Positions 12,001 to 27,000 of a DNA stretch of 64,000 bases are shown one piece after another. The position numbers were made by a program, and so were the translations under genes. The notes under the pieces were generated by a model. That model was given only the letters and a program-made list of their open reading frames with translations. It was not told the origin of the DNA and made no database searches. The DNA comes from Leptasterias polaris (taxonomy: Eukaryota > Echinodermata > Asteroidea > Forcipulatida > Asteriidae), in contig JAZGTN010000037.1 in assembly GCA_037783415.1 (NCBI GenBank), positions 6,310,501 to 6,374,500 on the forward strand. Direction: 5' to 3'. Every line of letters begins with the position of its first letter. Within the stretch, counting starts at the first letter, position 1.

Positions 12001-15000
12001 AGTAAATTCACTCTCATCTTTCACTGACCGCCATCGCTGAGGTCAAATAATGGAAACGTGCATGTGTGTACGCGCCATGCACAACTCACAGCCAATGGTA
12101 GGTCTTCCTTTGACCTCAGTGAGGGCGCTGTTTGGGCTTGTGAAGTCATACATGTATGCAGGAGGTCTAAGGGTGTTCTTGTTTGAAGCCTGGGTCACAC
12201 TTCTTGCAATTATACAAAGCGAATTTTCGCGTCACGACTCTGACTGGCACCCCCCCCCCCCCGCCCCCCCCCCCCCCCCCCCCCCCGAACAAACATGTTG
12301 ACAAAATCTGACCGCCAACATAAGGCTAGACAGCTCAGTTGGTATATACATGTAGAGCTGTTAATCCGGAGGTTGCAGATAGAGCTATAAATTTAGACAA
12401 ATATCCAAGCCTTCCTTTAAACTTTGTTGAACTGAGCATAAATAAACGACAGTTAAAAATCAAAGTAAAACAGTTGAGAAAGTTATCCTAAAAATGATTG
12501 TTGATTTAATTTTTACCGGAAACAAAAGGGAATTTTTCATTTGAATAACTTCTCTGAAACTTGGATCGGTATCTAAGTGATTGGCTTGGAATACATACAA
12601 TGCTTTCTTTCTGTTTCACTTTTAATTTGAAAAATTACTCTTCGTAAACTTGATGCCAACTAGCCTTGTTTAAATTCCTGATTGAAACACTTTGAATGTC
12701 AGTTCAATCGAGATCTACCTGTGGATTACAAAGGCTTAATTGTTTTATCTTTTCACAACAAAAGATTAAAAACAGGATTGGTAATTATAACAAAAAATTC
12801 ACTTGGGGGCCCAACAATTTTTATTCCGAATGTTTTCTCTATATAAATTTGAAGTATCAATTGTCATCAGAAGTAAGTCTGATTGAAATACTGACTGAAA
12901 ATGTTAAAACTGAACTGCCTCGTCAATTTTCGAGACAATTGTCCCCTTATTTCCCCCTTATTTTCATTTGCAAATGGGAATAAGCCCACAAAAGTTACTG
13001 AAAAAAGTATTAATCTCTTTTTTTTTTCTCGACAGAAAATATACAATTTTATTTTATGAAGTTTTCTTAGGTTTTGGGCCTTTTTATTAGTTCAATTTTC
13101 ATTTTACTTTGGAAATGTAGGTGATTGGAATCGAAGCAATTAACTGAAAATTATATTTTTACTTTTAACTTTAACAAATTCCATCAAACCCCTCATTTTC
13201 TTGAATGAGGAAGCCCTGCCTGTAAAGAAGGGGGGGGGGGGTGATTTACATGGAATACTTCCCAAGTTCTGGGAGGATTTAACTTTGAGAGCACAGTGAC
13301 CTAAAGGTTCTTCTTCAACTGCTTCATTTTGTTCTTCGGTTTGTAGAGTTACACAGTTTTCAATAGACGCCATTCTTACGGTCAACTTGGGTTTTGGCTT
13401 GAAGCTGCGTCAAGTACTCTAATATAAAATAAAAAAAAGGTAAATGGGTGGAACAACAAAAGTTTGCTAACAAGTATTAGTTAATGGGTGTGCATTCACA
13501 GATTTGCACACAATGTACGTGGTATAAAGTTGGTCATGGTGGGAAACTTCCCTTGAAATATTTTTGCTTGAAATGCAATAGTTTTCGAGAAATGAGTAAG
13601 ACGAATAGTTTTGATCTTGCAAGTCAAAACATCAATGTTTGAAAACAGTGAAATCATTTAAGGTTTTTTCCCACTTTTTTTCTTGTGTGTCCAACGACCG
13701 ATCGAGCTTAAACTTTCACAGGTTTATTTCATGTGTACCGGTATGTTGTATATGTTGTGTGGATCCTGGTCTTTCACAATTACCAATGTTACCCACAGAA
13801 ATACAAACATTGATATTTCTGAGTTAAAAACTTGAACGAGTTTGCTTTTCCGAAACAAACTTAAAACTGTAATAAACATTGTATACGTAAAGTTGCAATG
13901 TAACGTGCACATATACATTACATGCTGTAGAGTAACTAATCCAGAATTTATATTTTCTTTACTCTACTTCCTGGTTTTCTTTTGATTACTGGGTTTTAAA
14001 AGTAAAGAACTACATTGGAAAAATGTAAACTGCAGCTCATAATTGATTTAACCGGTACTCATTGCTCACTCATCAGTGCTAACTTGTCAATGGTCACTCA
14101 TCAATGGTCACTCATCAATGGTCACTCACTCAGGAGTGTTGGCTCTTTATGTTCAGAGCCAACACTCCTCCCAAAAGAGATTTTTACCCGGTTGTCTGCA
14201 AGTTTACTTGTAATTGACACTTCCTTTTGGGGTGAACAAAGACAAATTTGCCAGAATGGGATTTGAACCTGCGATCGTTGTCTAGGAGAAGTAGTTTTTG
14301 ACCTTTGATTCCAAGCATGATGAAGGTCCTAATTTCCTGTTAACTATTAATCCTGTACTTTCACAGGGCCTGGAAGTTTATCTTTGGGTTGAACAAAATA
14401 AAAATGACCAGCCACCTCCGGATTAGTGTGCCCACCAACTGAGCTACAATGTATCTAGCCCTAATGGTGGCTTTTTCCCTATTTCGTCAATATCTTTGTT
14501 CTGGGGTGCCAGTCAGAAGTCATAATTTATTTTTAAAAACTTGCAATGAAGTGAGCAATTATTTGCGAGCAGGAAACTAAGTGAATTAAGATGGCTGGTA
14601 CCTAAGTACAGGTCAACATGCAAAAAGAAAGTGAACAGTGTATCAAATAAATAATGGTACAATGTAAGTATACAAACCTGTAAGTATACAGAGCTGCCAA
14701 CTCTCCCTGATTCTCAAGAATGTTGCCTGAAAATTAACCAATCTGTCCATGTTCTGATGAACAAATTTGAAAATCCCCCTGATTATGGACGCCTTTCCCC
14801 TGTTATGTTGAATGTAATTGTAAATATCTCCCTGATTGTTGTACAAAATCTGCCTGATTGCCAGATGCTTGTGTTGGCAGCTCGGAAACATGACCACTTC
14901 AATTGGTTTTCCGAGGTTCAATGTATGGGGGTGTGCATTGAAAACCAGAGGATTCAAATGAATTTACTCTTCAAAAGTGAACATCGGCGGCAACTGTGCA

Positions 15001-18000
15001 CAAAAGCCAGAGTGAAACAGTTTTTCCAACATTACATTGCTGTACAAATGTAACTAGAGGGTAAACAATGAATGTGCTTTTGCCCCAAGCTAAAACCATT
15101 CAAAATGAGATTTTGTGACTGGTTTTCCCCTGAACAGTGTCACAAACATGTTTTTTTGCCAAACTGGGGGGGGGGGGGGGGGGGGGGAGGACTGAGTATA
15201 CAAATTCTTATCACACTTCGATGTATGGTAAAACCCTAAAATGTAATTCTTTATCCCCGATGAAAATGACCTATTAAAGCAAATTTTCATTGCTGTTCCC
15301 TTATCTTTAGTCAATGCCTAATGCAGTGTGTTGTGCAGGTCGTTGGTTAATGTTAGTTTTGGCAGTTTAGAATCTTCTGTTGGAATGTTTAATGGGATGA
15401 ACATTCTTGCAAACACTGTATTATTTTGTCATGTATTTCCTCATCAGTATCATGATGTGGACAAGGTTAAAACTTTTAAACTTGGAATAAAAATCTGTAA
15501 CAATAACAGGAAAAACTTTAAAGGGTGTGTACAACATTGGTAAGATTGAAAATATATGTTCACAGATTTGCACATAATTTACATGATATAAAGATGGTCG
15601 TGGTGGAAAACTTCCCTTGAAATAGTTTTGATTGAAATGCCAGTTTTTAGGAAATGAGTAAAACAATTGTCTTTATCATGCAGGATAAAATCTGATTTTT
15701 GAAAAAAGGTTAAAACATATAATGGGGTTTTTCACTGTTTTCTCATGACTCCGATAACCGATTGAGCTTAAACTTTCACAGGTTTGTTATTTCATATATA
15801 TGTTGGGTCACATCAAGTTTGGATACAAGTCTTTGGCAATTACCAATGTTGTACACACCCTTTAAAGATCAACTTGAAGGAAATTAAAATTATTTTTGTT
15901 TTGTTAAAGAAAGGTAAAATGATTGTGTAATGATTACGCATAATAGATCGATCCATTAAGCCCCGCCTCCTTACGAGTTGACCAATCACAGCCGCGAAAC
16001 CCGATCACCATTAGTGCAAAGATCACCAAACGGCTCAAATGGTGATCAGATTTCGCGGTTGTGATTGGTCAATGAGAAATGGGCGTGGCTTAATGGATCG
16101 GTGTATTGAGTAAAACTCAATAAAAACGGTTTCACAATGTAAACAAAACACATTTTAATCGGTCTGGGTAAAAATGCAGAGTTTCATGAAAAGCCCATAA
16201 TAGCACTTAGGAATCAACACAGCGTACTGTGAAGTTATGGACTCGATCCAAACAAGACAATGAAAATGTGTTGTGAAGAATTTTTGGTCACAACACAGAC
16301 TGGTTTAACGCTGGTTTTTTGAGGCACTGGTACCTCAGTGCTGATTTGCTGGGAAACATGCAGGGTGCTGCCAACGCCGAGAAAAACATTTCTAGCTTTT
16401 GTTTCTACATGACTTGGGTGGGGGGAGCCCTGTGTATGCAGAGCTTATCATATGGTGTATAAAACCAAATTATTAGACTGTACGCCCTTTTTGGTGGTAA
16501 ACTTGCCATTAGTGTGTCCGACCTGTTTAATCCTTTCAGGATGTTTGACTATGAAACCAGGCTTTCTGCTCCTTCTCACCCATGACGCCCATTCACCCAT
16601 ACATCGATTATGATTCTGTTATCTCTGTCTCAACGTGTGTCCACATTTGTTAAGGGAACATTGCCTGGAAGTAAATGTATCACAATTGTTTTGCATCTAT
16701 TTCTTTAGTTCTTCGTTGATTGATATTGCCATTGTTTTGAGGCAGAGCTGATGTGCAACTTTTTGTCATTTATAAATCTCTCTTTTATAATACATTTTGC
16801 CTTTAATGTTTTGACCAGAGTTTCAAAGACAATAACGAAATAACGAGCTGTTTTCTTTTCTTTTCATCATGTCTTCCAGCTGAGAAACCACCGGTTCCTA
16901 ACAAGCCTCAGATTTTAAAGAAACCACCAGCAGCAGGGAACAGTGCCGCACCGAGTGGCAGAAACGGCCAACCCAATGTGTCCCCCAAAATAAACAGTCC
17001 CAAGAGACATAACCCGTTCAACCCTCCAAGAAAACCACCCATGGAGAGCAACAACATCTATGACGATGTTTGCCAGGAGGCACCCTCGCCGCCGGACACG
17101 GCCATCCCGAAGTTGAACAGGTCCTCAAAAAAACTGGAACAGTTCTTTGGGCAAGAGGTTCTTGAAGCTGGGGACGATCATTCTGCGACAACTAACGTTG
17201 GAAAGACGAAAAAGTATGGGAAAGATAGGAAAATATCTTCAACGGAAGATCCGAGCGGTAAGGATGGACCGTATGCCATTATACCGATACCAGACGTGGA
17301 TAAGACCGCAGCTAGGAAACCTAACATGTCCAACGGTAACGGGCAGTCTGTCTTAAGGAACTCCGGCGGTATGTCCAGTGGGGATTCCGGCGTTCTCATG
17401 CACAGTGATCTTATAGGACAGGAGAGGAAAGTCCGGAATAGAGATCGGAGGATGTCACGGCGAATTCTGAGGAGGCAAATGAGATCAATGGACTCTGATT
17501 TTGCCGAGGACTCGGACGATGAGCCAATCGGGACAGAGTCTGACTTTGACTCGGATGTTTCTGAGGACAGATTGGTGAGTTTAGTGATGCTTTGGTCTCT
17601 AGCGTTAGGCTTCCTTTGGATTTTGGAAGACCCAACAAAAGACAAGTGAGGAGGTTCCAAATTTTTAGAGCTACTTTAGCACAAAATTTAGTTAAGCACA
17701 ATATAAATTGTCTCATTCAGAATAAGGTTACCAGCCAAAATGCCATGTGGTCGCTTGTACCATTTGTGAATGGTTCCCTGCAAAATTTTTGCTGAGCAGA
17801 ATTTATCTTTGAAGCATAACTTCTCCTGAAACTTCTGTGAAATAAGATGAAAGTTGTGGTTGTATCCGCAATTTACATAAATGTCACAATGTTTATTGTT
17901 ATAACTTACAGGTAGTTTACAGGTAGGCTTTTTTAGGCCTATATTAATATTAATCATGGTTTATTAAAAACATTTGATTGGATTTCCATAGGCAAAATTC

Positions 18001-21000
18001 AATCTACAATCAATAGATTACCTTAAAAAGGTTGGGTTTTTTTAAACATGAAAAAGAAACTATCCCAAACCAAAGAAACCTTGTGGACACAATGGTGCCA
18101 AGTCTGTTTTCCAGACCGCACAAGGAACCAAGTATACATTTACAAAGATGAATGATGTGCAAACAATATGAAGCAAAGGAAAATAGTTATCAAGTGTTTG
18201 CCAACAAGATAGAGTGCAGAAGGGTATTGTTAATCGTGTTGGTGAAGGGTTGGGATCAAAGTTAACAACCTCTTTCCAAAAGAAAGTCTGGAGCCAGCCT
18301 CTGTCTTTTCTACTAACAGGCCTATTTTCATGGTAAATGTCCCACCAGTTTGTTCAACCTTTAGTAGTGAAGGATGGAATAAGGTTCTGATGTGTAAAAG
18401 TTACAATTATTTACATGTAGTTGCAATGATCAATAAAAAACATAAGACACTAAATCTAATACCAATATGGTTATAAACGGTGCATGTCTTATTGAACATC
18501 TTTGGGACCACTTTGGTCCCAACGTACATTGCTTTCACGCTTGAAGGAAACAAACTCTTACACTTTAACGGGTCACAATGTTTGAATATGCGCCAGACTT
18601 GCACAGTCTATTGAGCAGGCTAAAGTAACATAATTGCATATTTACATTAAAATCTATTTTAATGAATCGATAAAGTTGGGTATTGTTATAGATAAGAAGA
18701 ATTCAAAACATATCCGGTCAAGAAAATTATTATAAGAACTACGATCAAGTTTTTGTTGAATGCAAAATCTTCAGAAGAATGTTCTACAAAGCGCTTTTGG
18801 GCGTTAACACACAAAAAAATAGAATAACAGTCCCAAAATAATCAAAATCCTATATTTAGGTACATGATGATGTAGATGTCTAACTGCAGGCCCAAACAAG
18901 AATTGCTGAAATCTTTTGAACAGATGTGCCAACTTTTTTATTTAGAGTTGAATGTTTTTGAGGATGTGGGATGGTCTCTGGGGATTTTTGGCGTGTTTGT
19001 TACAAAATGATGTACCTACGAACTTTGAAGGGAGAAGATGAGAAGAAAAGAAAAAGAAAATGAGAGAAAAAAAGGGAAATTTTTAAAATGAAGGGTAATA
19101 AATTTGGTAAATACTCATAAATTTATTGACCGTACAAACAATTACTTGGTGAGAAGCTCTGCAGCTGTTGATAGTATAAACTATTCTGAGAAAGGATTCC
19201 ATTCGAAGTGATATGGTTTGGATAATTTTTCACCACAAAACATTTGATTCCGAGAAATGATTCATGCATCAGATTTCTGAGGGTTGGTGTCCGTTTGTGA
19301 ATGCTGTGTCCAGAGATGCGGTTGGTTCCCGCCTTTACGTCGCTAATTGTGTATGATTCTCGTTAGATTGTGAAAATACCATGACAGTTTTTTGCTGTTT
19401 TCTCAACATGTAGACACTATATTCAGCTGAAACTTTCACATGTGACTTTTATTGTATCTTTCTTTATAAGTTAGCCTACAAAAAAGCATTATGTTGGCAA
19501 AAACCAATCTACATGTATGACCCAACTTTAAAAGTGGTGTTGCTATTGACCCAAATCTGGTTGATCTGTCTTTACAGGAGGATGCTGTACCTGAGCCAGT
19601 TCAATTTCTGGATGATACCCACAAGAAAGCTTATGAAGTACTCACCACGGAACGGACTTATGTTCAGAATTTGTACCTCATCGACCAAGTAAGCTCAACT
19701 GTTCTTTTGTTGTTGTTGTTTTTTTAAGTGGTAAGGTTTGGGGGGATTGTAATTGAAAACAATATGGGGCTATTTTTTGGTTATGTAATTAACCTAAAAA
19801 TCGAAAATCCCTGTGGTATGCTCTATATAAGCCATTTTCACATTACAGCAGGAAATACAAACCCAGGACATTTTGGGGAAGTTTTAGCCCCACTCCTACC
19901 CCATGTTTGTTTAACACTGAATGCAATTTTCCGGGGAAGAATGCACACTGAGCATGCTAACCCTGGGTTTGTCTCACCTAGCCCCACTCCCAAGCAGGGA
20001 TAACTATTCCCCAGGAAATGGCTTTAATACCCAGGATTTTGCCAGGGTTAGAAAATACAAGTGTGAAAAGTTCAACAGAATCTTCCTTGGAAATAAGTCT
20101 AGTGTGAAAGGGGCTTATTTCGTTGCGTTAGTGCAGAAAAACTGCAGTACATGTAACTCAATTTTGTTAAAAAACATTGTTTTTTTTGCACGAAGATGCT
20201 CTGTGCATAAACAGACTTGTTGTGTGTGTACACTTGTATATCAGGGCTAATTTAAGGGAGATACACCGTTTGACAGTTTCAAACTCATGGGTGACGTATG
20301 TAAGTCCCTTGTGATTTATTATTTGCTATTGTTGGAGATTTTGCACCGACAATCGTAGCTTCCATTGCTTCTAGCTGGTCTTGATCTTGGTAAACCTTAC
20401 TGTGGACTGTCTGATTTTCTTCAGGGGTTTCCCCAAGGAACATGGAACTGGCCTTGCCCCGTTGAAGTTGAAACCTCAGGCCAAGGGTCACTGACTGGCT
20501 AGAGAAATTTCTGACGTGACACATAATGTGCTCATGTATAATTATTTCCTTGGAATTGATAACAACTTCGGCAAAATAACTTTGTTTTTTAATCCTTGCG
20601 CATAACAAAATATCAGCTTCATTTGGATTTTTTAAAATTTAGAATTACATGCAGATCAAAGCACAGACATGATGGATGGATTTCTGGTATAAAAGTTGGG
20701 AACGAGAATCAGGAAATGGCTTTCTGGTGACAAGTTGCCAAAAGCTTGTTTTGGAGAAGTGTCAACTGAGGCGCATTCCAGCCTTGTTGTTGGCATTGTC
20801 TCGTACTCAGCCAACATTTCATTTTGGAGGGTTTCTTATCAGATGATATTTAAAAACAAAAGTCCAGGATTTAGAAATATTAAAGGATAAAAAGAAAGCG
20901 ATGAGGTCTTAAACAGCCGTTTGAAACCGGCAGGGTTGTGGCCGTGCGATAAAGGACCGAACCAAAGGTGAGGTCCTTTTTTCGTACAACCACGATGACC

Positions 21001-24000
21001 CTGCAAGTTTTAAACGGCCGTTTACGTTCGAGTTGCTACTCTTTTATTCATCATATTCATAAATACCCTTTTTGAGGAAAGCGTAAAAATAAAGGAAAAC
21101 CTTAATATTGGACTTGTCTTTAATTGTGCAATTGTTCAATTCCTGTGCTCTTGCCGTTATGTGCTACATGTATAAATGTACATGATGTAAAATATGTGCA
21201 TACCATACCTGTGAAAAACAGAAAAGAAAAAAGAAAGCGCTATATAAGAGCTGTGTATAATTGTTATCATATTGAATGTCTGACAACACATGGGTGGCTA
21301 ATGCATAGAGAGCACTCGCCTCTCAGCTCTGTTGCCCTGGTTCGATTCCTGGCCAAGGCCATATATGTTAGTAGAGTGTGCGTTGGTTTTCTTCAGTGCT
21401 ACAGGTTTGTTTTTGTTTTCTGGGCCCTCCGGTTTTCCTCCCACAAACACTTTCGATCTCTGGCTGTGCTCCGTGGTCATGATGGTTGGATGTGGCTGGC
21501 TGCCAAAGGCGCCCTTGTATTCCTTGCATATTTCTCAATTCAGCTTCTCAACTGCGAGTAAGGATGATTAGCCTCCCAAGTTAAAATAAACTTGTTTTCA
21601 CTAAAGTAGAATCACTGCATTTGATGGTCTTTCGCAGGTTGGTTGTCCATTGTGTATTTACATGCTGGAATTTCCCCATTCAGAGGACAGGGCCAGTTTT
21701 ATTTTTGCAAAAGGAACTTCCAATGGACAATTTGGAAGCCCATTGGAATATTTTGAAGGGGCACCAAGGCCAAGAAAAGTACCCAGGGGTCATTGCCGCC
21801 ATGGTCTCTGCAGCCTCTTGCGTAATTCAAGGCCTGTGTTCAAAGGCAAAGAACTGTCTTTGGTTTTTGGAACCGTTCGGTTGTTTTAATCCTAATATGT
21901 AGATTATACAATAAAACTAACCTGTGAAAATTTCACTTCAAAAGGTGGTCGCGTTCTTGAGATATTGCTGAAAAACCGGAGCGAAATATGTCCACGCAGG
22001 AAGAATAATCCCCAATAGGAATACACAATCTGAGAAACGTTTCTGACAGAAATTTGGGGGCATAAAACCTGATATCTTTTTCCATTTATAAACCACATCA
22101 CTTCAAAGTGAAATGATTCTCAAAATGCTTTATACTATCGAAAGCTACTGTACGTCTAACCAAGTAAGATTTTATTGCCATTAATTTTAAGAGTCATTAC
22201 CAAACGTATACCTTCCCTTTGAATAGAAAACCAGCGGATGGGGAGGAATGTACATGTACTTTCCCCAAACCATGTTTGTGTCCCTTTAAAAACTCTATAT
22301 TGAGTGTTCCTGGATTGGCATCGGGGTGTCTAGGAAACATTTTGAGAGGATATGGCTTCACATTCAAGCATCATGGAAATACAACAAGAAAAACATGTGA
22401 CTACATTGTTTTCAACCCCATGTCTGGATGTTTCAATTTTTCTGCTCAATTTCCTTCTTCTGTGACTGACAATTGTGTGTCAAGGTCTAATGTACTTTTT
22501 GTTGTGGTTTGACATGATTTGAAACATATACATGTACATGTATCAGACATTATGAAACGTAGGAAAAGTACAAATCTGCACAATCTTAAATCAGACTTCA
22601 ATTTAAGTAGCAACTGTTAAAAATTTAGCTGATTGTTATGCCACTGTGTGAAACTTTGAATAATACAAAAAGAAAGGTTGATTTTTCTTTTAAAGTGGGA
22701 AATATTTGAAAACTGTCTAATTTGTGAGTGGCACTTACATTACAATCATTCTGCTAATTTGTGAAAAATTTCATTTTAGAGTAAATCTTCACTGCTAAAA
22801 ATAGTATTCTTGAAATAAGAAAAAAATCTTATTTCTAGAAAACTGTTTTTGTATCACTCCCAAAAATCTTCAGAGAAACATTTTCTAGGAAGTTATTTTC
22901 CTCTTTATTTCAAGAACACAGTTTTTAGCGGTGTTTGATTGTGGAAATAAATCATATTTTGAAAAGTTTTATATTTTTCTATGAGAGTTGAAGCTATTTT
23001 GTGGGAAAAAAAAAAATCCCCAAAACAAAACAAATACAAATTTACATCCATAAAGTATAACAGTTTTGAGGTCAGGGAACCAATTCACATTCACCAATAT
23101 CTCTCTCTGTTCTGTTTCTGCCAGATCTTTTTCACCCGGATCCAAGAAGAGAACCTGAAGCAAAACTGGTTCCCTCCCACGGTTCCCATGGAAATATTCT
23201 CCAACATCTCAACGATATACAGACTCCATGCGGACGTGATCCTTTGCGCGTTGGAAAAACAACTCAAAGAATGGTATGTTGACTTTGCATTAGATCAGTA
23301 TTCTCATACATGTAGATACACAGGATTAGTGGCTTACTCGGCTGGTAATCTGTTTCCGTTACCGCAAACCGCAAACTTTACCTGATTATACACCCACCGT
23401 GCAAAGTTTCAAATTCTACATGTAGGTGATAATTTCCTGAGCTTAGCAGCAAATGTTTGTGTTTAACAGATTTTGTTTTACTGAAAGTGTGCCCATAACT
23501 TGATTTTATTACAAAATGCCGAGATCAATTTAGCAGTGAACTATTCATGGATCAATCAGGGCCCAATTCCATGGCTCTGCTTACCGCCGAATTCTACGCT
23601 TACAGGGCAAGCGCCGAATTTCTGCGCTAGCTTGTGTAAGCGAAGAATGCCTATAGTAATATGGACTACGCACGCGCACAATCAAAAATTCCCGGCTTAC
23701 CCGTGAAATACGCTTGATGTAAGCGCAGAATTCCCTGCTTCCGTAAGCGCCAATTCTTTGCTTACGGTAAGCAGAGCCATGAAGGTGGGGATAAGAACTG
23801 CTCAGCAAAGTGTGATGTCACAGTACAAATCACCACGATATTTAGACACATTCATCTCAAGAACTTCTTATACACTGGAACCACAGACTGCCACAAAGTA
23901 CCATACCATCCAGGCTAGCATTGGGTGCATGGGTTTCTTCTGTTTGTACATGTATGCTGGTATTATCAGGAAACCCCATGGCTTGTGTACCGTGGTATTT

Positions 24001-27000
24001 TGTGGCTAGAGCCAGTTAAAGGAGAGTTTACCGATAGCAATAGGGTTTGAATGGAAGTCTTCTCAGTCTCCTGTGGTATTTTGTGAAGAAGAGTATACCG
24101 ATACACTGGTACCACAGACTGTCACAAAGTACCATACCATCCAGGCTAGCATTGGTTGCATGGGTTTCTCCTGTTTGTATGCTGGTATTATCAGGAAACC
24201 CTGTGGCTTGTGTACTGTGGTATTTTGTGGCTAAGAGCGAGTTAGGCAGGAGAGTGTACCGATAGCAATAGGGTTTGAATAGAAGCACCCTCTTAAATGG
24301 GTACCATTAGCCTTTTTTTAGATATGGCAAACACAGTAGGAGTACACCGTTTGGTTTGGATGTTACAAACAGATTTACCCAAACCAAAGAGGTCAATTGT
24401 AATGTGTCCACCATATCTCAAAATAGCATATCAATGAACTCGGGTTGAGTTTGGTGATCAGGATGAGTGACGAGTTGACCTCTGTCCAAAAAGGTGTCAT
24501 ACACATTAGATAGACACAGCGTCACAAAACAAGAAGTCTGCATCTCCCAAGAGTAAGCAATGTATTGGGTTGCTGTGCCTACTTTTTACAAGTCAAGATT
24601 AGAAACTCAAAACCCTTTGTATGAAGCGACACTAAACCATGCAATTAAACAAAAATAACTTCACTTCTAATATATATATATATATATTTTAATATAAAAT
24701 TAGTAGGGTAGATGGGTACCTTCCGGGACATCCACTACCATACCATTTTGAAATACCTTACCAAAGTTAAATGGTCAGGCTTTCAGGCCTTGAAATTCAC
24801 TCTTGAAGGGGCACATCAATATTCTGCTAGTAAAGGGGCACTTCTATGAGGAAAATGTAAATTTGTGTTGGAACTTTGCAAAGAGCCACAGCAAAAGCAC
24901 AGGGCACCACGGCAAAATTGCTGTGGGTGTCGTGGGTTAATTCGAGGCCTGGGCTTTGTTTGTCACCTTCTGTGAGTGGTTATGTACACCGACTCAGGAG
25001 TGGACTCTAACTTAGTGCATGACACCACGACAACGGCCAGAATTGTTTCTTTTTGTCAAAGCTTTATAGGATCATGTAGATCCTCTGAAGGGTATTGGGC
25101 TCGATAAAAATAGGAAAAAGCGTCATTATCCCAGGTGATTCCCTCAACTGCTGTAAAAAAAAGACACGGGTTCTGAAAGATGAAAAAAACATTGTAAACA
25201 ACATGCAAGCCAGTTAAAGGCAGTAATCTTTAACGGTGTGCAGTTGTTGCTCATGGTCTCAAGGCATGAAGTCATCATTCATTGAGGAAACTACAGTGAG
25301 GCCACAAAGGTCGTAGATCCTGTATGTCTCATATTAGATAATAGGTTTAATATTAACAGACGATGGACGTCTTATAGGGGCGTTTGACGTGGTCGACAGA
25401 GGGGGGGGGGGGACACACCACAAAACGATGGTTGGTAATTCGGTTAGGAAACCGACACCTTAAAAGTGGCCTGCTTGTGTGCCATTAATACATGGATTAT
25501 TGATGAAGTCATACATGGAGAAAGTTTGCAAAAGCAATAAAACAGCCCAAACCAAATACAAAATACTCCAAATTTATGTGCAACAGTTGAATGGTGGAGA
25601 ACCAGTTAAAAAAATTACACCTGCTGCATTTGGGATGTGGTTGTTCTGCTTTGGCAAACAATTATGTTTGTGGTCAGCAAAATTTGCATTTTCTTTGAAG
25701 TGTACCTATCTGGGCCCAATTTCAAAGAGCTGCTTAAGCAGAAAATATAACTCAGCATAACAATATTATGCTCACCAGAATAAGGTTACCAGCCAAAACA
25801 CCATTCCCAAATGTATCATCTGTGACTGGTATCCTGCTTCATTTTGCTTAGCAGAAATTGGTTAACTAACATTTGCTGTTAGGCACTAGCTCTCTGAAAT
25901 CGGGGCCCTGCGTGGAAAATATGGGGAATAGAATTAATACATTTCTCTAAATATAGCGGAGGGGATGGCTACTAGAGGAAAAAACTGACAATATGTAACA
26001 CCTCACTGCGCATGCTCAGCATGTAAAAAAAAAAATCCTCAAGGGAAAAAGGAAACGAAAAGTTGTCAGGCAATCCTAGGTTTTGGACTGATCAACTTTG
26101 ACCCCGATGGTTGGTAAATTGAGAAGGAAGCGTACGCCCGTATGCAAAAGCCGACTAGAAACCCACAGCCTGTCTGTGTCCTAGACAGGAAACAGACACA
26201 ACAGATTTTTAACGTGCTTATCAAATAGTGCGCCATGAAGGCAAACAGGGATGTAAAAAAAGAAATTCTGGAGGCCATTGTCCAAAAAGATTGGATTAAA
26301 GTTTGCGTAAATGTTTTCTTTTTAAAAATAGTTTTGCAGTGTTTTTGAATGATTATGATCAGTACTAAGAACATCACTTTGAAACCCATCTGCAAAAGCA
26401 TTACTCTTTAACACTAGCCAACTCTCCCTGATTCTACAGATAGTTCCCTGAAAATAAACCAATCTTTCCATGGTCTGATGAGAGCAGACTTGACAATTTC
26501 CCTGATTCTGAAACTTTTCACCTTAACTATATGTTTGTAACTCTAAATATCTCCCTGATTGCAGTAACAAAATATGCCTCATTGCAAGAATGCAAATGTT
26601 GGCAGCCCAGGCAGTGCCCGGGCCGATTAAATTGACCTAATTATCGGACTGTGTACAGGCAGAGACGATTAAATTGTCCCTTTTTATAATGCCTTTATTG
26701 GTTGCAACACACCATGTGACCTTAAACTGACCTTTGTGAAAGTTCAACTTGTGACCAAAATAAAGTTTGGGAAGTCAGTATTGAACTTGTGTATGCCTTG
26801 CTTGACTGCTGTCATTGTTTCTAGCACATTCCTCAAATACTTTTCTAGTTGTTTGTTTTGCAATTTTCTATTTAATCAAAAGTACTTTACAGCTTAAAAT
26901 GCATGGCCTTACATATACTTGTATTTAACTTGGGTTAAACATTTAGAATCAGATTGGCTCCCTACCTTTCACCTCTGGTCACATAGGTCACATGGTCAGA

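Larger units (their letters stand above)
19689..23124. other. Intron 4
   Basis: No gene. It holds a palindrome (20905-21022), a tRNA-derived SINE (21220-21570) and a reversed copy of the dispersed TTAA-type repeat (21895-22225). An AAATAAG/CTTATTT pair lies around 22800-22930, forming inverted short repeats (AGTATTCTTGAAATAAGAAA with TTTATTTCAAGAACACAG). Confidence 0.6.

Noticed and set aside
17178..17660. 160-codon antisense frame
   Set aside because: It mirrors exon 3, whose sense frame has the right phase, motifs and splice sites.
21124..21571. 145- and 79-codon frames
   Set aside because: They cover a tRNA-derived SINE and show no protein domain.
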